Below, piece by piece: positions 44,037-46,225 of a DNA stretch of 46,225 bases. The position numbers and the translations under genes were made by a program. Position 1 is the stretch's first letter, and each line of letters opens with the position of its first letter. This DNA is from Chromatiaceae bacterium (GTDB taxonomy: Bacteria; Pseudomonadota; Gammaproteobacteria; Chromatiales; Chromatiaceae): the NCBI GenBank assembly GCA_025458165.1, contig JALOTB010000033.1:1-46225 (forward strand), written 5' to 3'. The notes below the pieces were generated by a model. The model was not told the DNA's origin. It did not search any database and worked only from the letters and a program-made list of their open reading frames with translations.

Positions 44037-45806
44037 ATGAAAATCGGTCCGAACCAGCCCTGCCCGTGCGGGAGCGGGAAGAAATACAAGAAGTGCCATG
44101 GCTCGCCGGCCACGGCTCGCTCGGGCAGCCCCGCACCGCCCAGCGCGGACGAGCACCTCGCCCGCGGGCGACAGCTCCAGGCCGCAGGACGGCTGCCGGA
44201 GGCCGAGGCGCAGGTTCAGGCGGCGCTGCGGGCCGCCCCGACCCGCGCCGGCGCCTGGCTCGCGCTCGGCGCCCTGGCCGAACAGGCGGGGGACCTTGAG
44301 GTCGCCGCGCAGTGCTACGAACGTCTCGTCGAGCATCACCCGCAACTGGCCCGCGGCCACCTGGCGCTCGGCAACGTCCAGGTCCGCCGGTTCGCGCTGG
44401 AGGAGGCGCGCCGGTCCTACCGGTGCGCGGCGGAGCTCGACCCCGATCTCCCCGGCGTCTGGCTCAACCTTGGCAATGTCGAGAAGTACCTCGGCCGCTT
44501 CCCTGAGGCCGTCGCCTGCTACCGACGGGACGTCGCACGGGTCGCGGAGCCGCGCGAGCGCGCCCGCCGCCACAGCAACCTGCTCTTCGCCCTCCACTAC
44601 GACGAGACGCTGGACCACGAGGCGCTCTATCGGGCCCACCTCGACTGGGCCGAGCAGCACGCGCGGCGCTGGTACCCTAGCACCCAGACCTGGCCCAACG
44701 ACCGCGACCCCGAGCGCCCCCTGCGCATCGGCTATCTCTCGGGCAGCTTCAACGGGCTTATCCTCGGGCACTTCCTGCACGGCGTGCTGGCGCGGCACGA
44801 TCCGGGGTATTTCCGACTGTACGCCTACTCCAGCACCCGCATCGAGGATGAGCACACCGCGCGGCTGCGGGCGGCATGCGCCCGCTGGGTCGACCTCCAG
44901 GATCTCGACGACGTCGCGGCGGCCGAGCGCATCCGCGCCGACGCCATCGACCTCCTGATCGACCTCGACGGCCACACGCCAACCGGACGCCCCCTGATCC
45001 TGGCCCGCAAACCGGCGCCGGTCCAGGTCGAGTGGCTCGACTGGTTCGACACCACCGGCATGGCGACGATCGACTACCTGCTCACCGATCCCTACACCAC
45101 CCCGGCCAACAGCCCACAGGGCTTCGTCGAGACGCCCTGGCGGCTGCCACACACCCGCTTCTGCTACGCGCCGCCGACCTACGCCCCGGCCGTTGCGCCC
45201 CCGCCAAGCCTAGCAGGCCGCCCGCTCACCTTTGGCTCCTTCAACCGGCAGGACAAGCTGCACCCGGGCCTGCTCGCCCGCTGGGCCGAGATCCTGCGCG
45301 CCCTGCCCGGGGCGCGGCTGCTGCTCCAGAACCGCGCCCTGCAGGCCCCGGCCGTGCGCCAGGTGCTGCACGGCGCCTTCGCCCGGCTCGGCATCGAGTC
45401 CGGGCGCGTCGAGCTACGCGGGCCGAGCCCCCACCCCGAGCTGCTCGCCGCCTACGCCGAGGTGGACATCGCGCTGGACAGCTTTCCGTACAACGGCGGG
45501 CTCACCACCTGCGAGTGCCTATGGATGGGGGTGCCGATTGTCGCCCTGGAGGCCGAGCGCATGATCGGCCGGCAGACCGGCGCGCTGCTGCGCCTGCTCG
45601 GCCTGGAGGCGTGGATCGCCGCAAGCCCGGACGAGTACGTGCGGCTCGCGGTCGAGCACGGCGGCAATCCCGCCGGGCTCGCGGGTCTGCGCACCGGGCT
45701 GCGGCCGCGCATGGCCGGCTCGCCGCTGTGCGATGCCCCCCGGTTCGTCTCCGATCTGGAGGAAGCCTACCGGGCGATGTGGCGGAGGTACTGCGCACCC
45801 GGTTGA
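44037..45806 (+). CDS. SEC-C zinc motif - TPR - GT41 (SPINDLY/OGT-like) fusion protein
   Basis: A 589-residue protein. The N-terminus is a complete SEC-C zinc motif 'CPCGSGKKYKKCH' (C9, C11, C20, H21). Three to four TPR repeats follow (about 38-175, 'GVWLNLGNVEKYLGRFPEAVACYRRDV'). The C-terminal half is a GT41 O-GlcNAc-transferase-like domain ('RIGYLSGSFN', 'TFGSFNRQDKLHPGLLARWAEIL', 'LDSFPYNGGLTTCECLWMGVPIVAL'). The histidine that normally follows 'DF..H' in OGT enzymes is Leu241 here. GT41 enzymes use nucleotide sugars to modify proteins. ATG 44037 places the SEC-C motif at the very start; the preceding AGG is weak. It is a single gene, followed by a palindromic repeat. Confidence 0.88.
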   Translation: MKIGPNQPCPCGSGKKYKKCHGSPATARSGSPAPPSADEHLARGRQLQAAGRLPEAEAQVQAALRAAPTRAGAWLALGALAEQAGDLEVAAQCYERLVEHHPQLARGHLALGNVQVRRFALEEARRSYRCAAELDPDLPGVWLNLGNVEKYLGRFPEAVACYRRDVARVAEPRERARRHSNLLFALHYDETLDHEALYRAHLDWAEQHARRWYPSTQTWPNDRDPERPLRIGYLSGSFNGLILGHFLHGVLARHDPGYFRLYAYSSTRIEDEHTARLRAACARWVDLQDLDDVAAAERIRADAIDLLIDLDGHTPTGRPLILARKPAPVQVEWLDWFDTTGMATIDYLLTDPYTTPANSPQGFVETPWRLPHTRFCYAPPTYAPAVAPPPSLAGRPLTFGSFNRQDKLHPGLLARWAEILRALPGARLLLQNRALQAPAVRQVLHGAFARLGIESGRVELRGPSPHPELLAAYAEVDIALDSFPYNGGLTTCECLWMGVPIVALEAERMIGRQTGALLRLLGLEAWIAASPDEYVRLAVEHGGNPAGLAGLRTGLRPRMAGSPLCDAPRFVSDLEEAYRAMWRRYCAPG

Positions 45807-46225
45807 GCGCCGAAGCGGCGATTCGCTGCGACGGAAACGGCACGAGCGCCTGCTTCCGACGGCTACGCCGCGCCGCGTGGTCAATGGCGTCGATGAGCCG
45901 CTTCAGGGCACCTTGAATGGTTCAAGGTGCCCTTCAGCCAGTCTGAGCGTCACTCCCGCAGGTCCATGGCGCCGGACCAAGATTCCCGTGAAGCGGAAAT
46001 CGCCGCGCGTCGAGCATGCCAAGAATCTGGCCGACGTGCCCCGAATGCCCGCAGAACGATCCGCCATCGCTTCCGCCATGCGCGGGCTGGAGGATCGCGG
46101 TAAATTGAGCCCCGCCCATTTTGTCCCTAGCCCGCATCAATCACCAGCCGCCTCGCTCTGGGCTCCGGGGCGGGCGAGGAGGCGCGATCAGGGCTGGCGG
46201 CCGGCTCCAGTGGGTGCGAGGTGGG
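45807..46225. other. Unassigned 3' end of the window
   Basis: About 420 bases with no supported gene apart from the palindrome at 45906-45932. Short frames on both strands show no family features. Confidence 0.5.
45906..45932. repeat. GGGCACCTTGAA palindromic repeat, copy 2
   Basis: A perfect 12-bp stem (45906-45917 with 45921-45932) and a 3-base loop. It shares the first 12 bases and the AAGGTGCCCTT end with the copy at 39521-39547. Located 100 bases after the SEC-C/GT41 gene, it could also serve as an end-of-transcript structure. Confidence 0.8.

Noticed and set aside
43609..44040. Candidate 143-residue gene before the SEC-C/GT41 gene
   Set aside because: No ribosome-binding site, no family match, Arg/Gly/Pro-rich composition expected by chance at this GC.

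Overview
The window is a GC-rich stretch of a gammaproteobacterial chromosome. The best clue to the organism is a gene at 28085-28660. It encodes a purple-bacterial LH1 antenna alpha-type segment, with an 'MYRIWQLFNPR' start, His29 in 'LLIHLILL' and a Trp near residue 40. Together with gammaproteobacterial housekeeping clusters (ftsY-ftsE-ftsX-rpoH, rpoZ-spoT) this points to a phototrophic purple sulfur bacterium, probably Chromatiaceae. That assignment is inference; no rRNA gene is present to settle it.

Layout. 1-1.3 kb: the 3' part of a GT4 glycosyltransferase and a convergent small Cys-cluster protein. 1.3-8.7 kb: the classic rpoH-ftsX-ftsE-ftsY cluster on the minus strand, facing away from a pair of M16 peptidase-like genes (one with, one without the zinc motif) and rsmD. 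8.9-11.7 kb: a two-gene module, a diiron ODP/metallo-beta-lactamase-fold protein whose 3' end overlaps a PAS-GGDEF-EAL c-di-GMP enzyme. 11.9-15.8 kb: DUF2237, an FKBP lipoprotein, a TtcA-family thiolase and TypA/BipA. 16.0-24.3 kb: a tightly overlapping MoxR/Bat-type operon (MoxR ATPase, DUF58, DUF4381, two VWA proteins, a TPR protein with a huge Gln/Glu tail, BatD). Two of its genes carry in-frame tandem repeats. 24.3-27.4 kb: an orphan ParS/Xre-type antitoxin domain, spoT and rpoZ.

27.4-30.3 kb is gene-poor. It holds the LH1-alpha-like gene with a Pro/Ala tail of about 150 residues, a Uma2-family nuclease gene and a fragment resembling an S41 protease. 30.3-39.2 kb is a surface-glycan region: glucose-1-phosphate cytidylyltransferase, an NAD-dependent epimerase, three C-methyltransferase-family genes (the first two broken by deletion-like frameshifts), a second Uma2 gene, a porin and a CgeB-like glycosyltransferase. 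39.5-45.9 kb holds lipid-linked sugar genes (GtrB-like GT2, GtrA flippase, a SAM methyltransferase, a PIG-V-type mannosyltransferase, a DUF7024-like protein) and a SEC-C/TPR/GT41 fusion. This block is bracketed by two copies of the same palindromic repeat.

Most interesting: the long-tailed, solitary LH1-alpha-like protein; the ODP/c-di-GMP pair; the SEC-C-SPINDLY fusion; block-wise expansion of the MPGQ repeats in BatD; and three deletion-like lesions in glycan genes that could be biology or assembly error. No tRNA, rRNA, CRISPR array or complete insertion sequence was seen.
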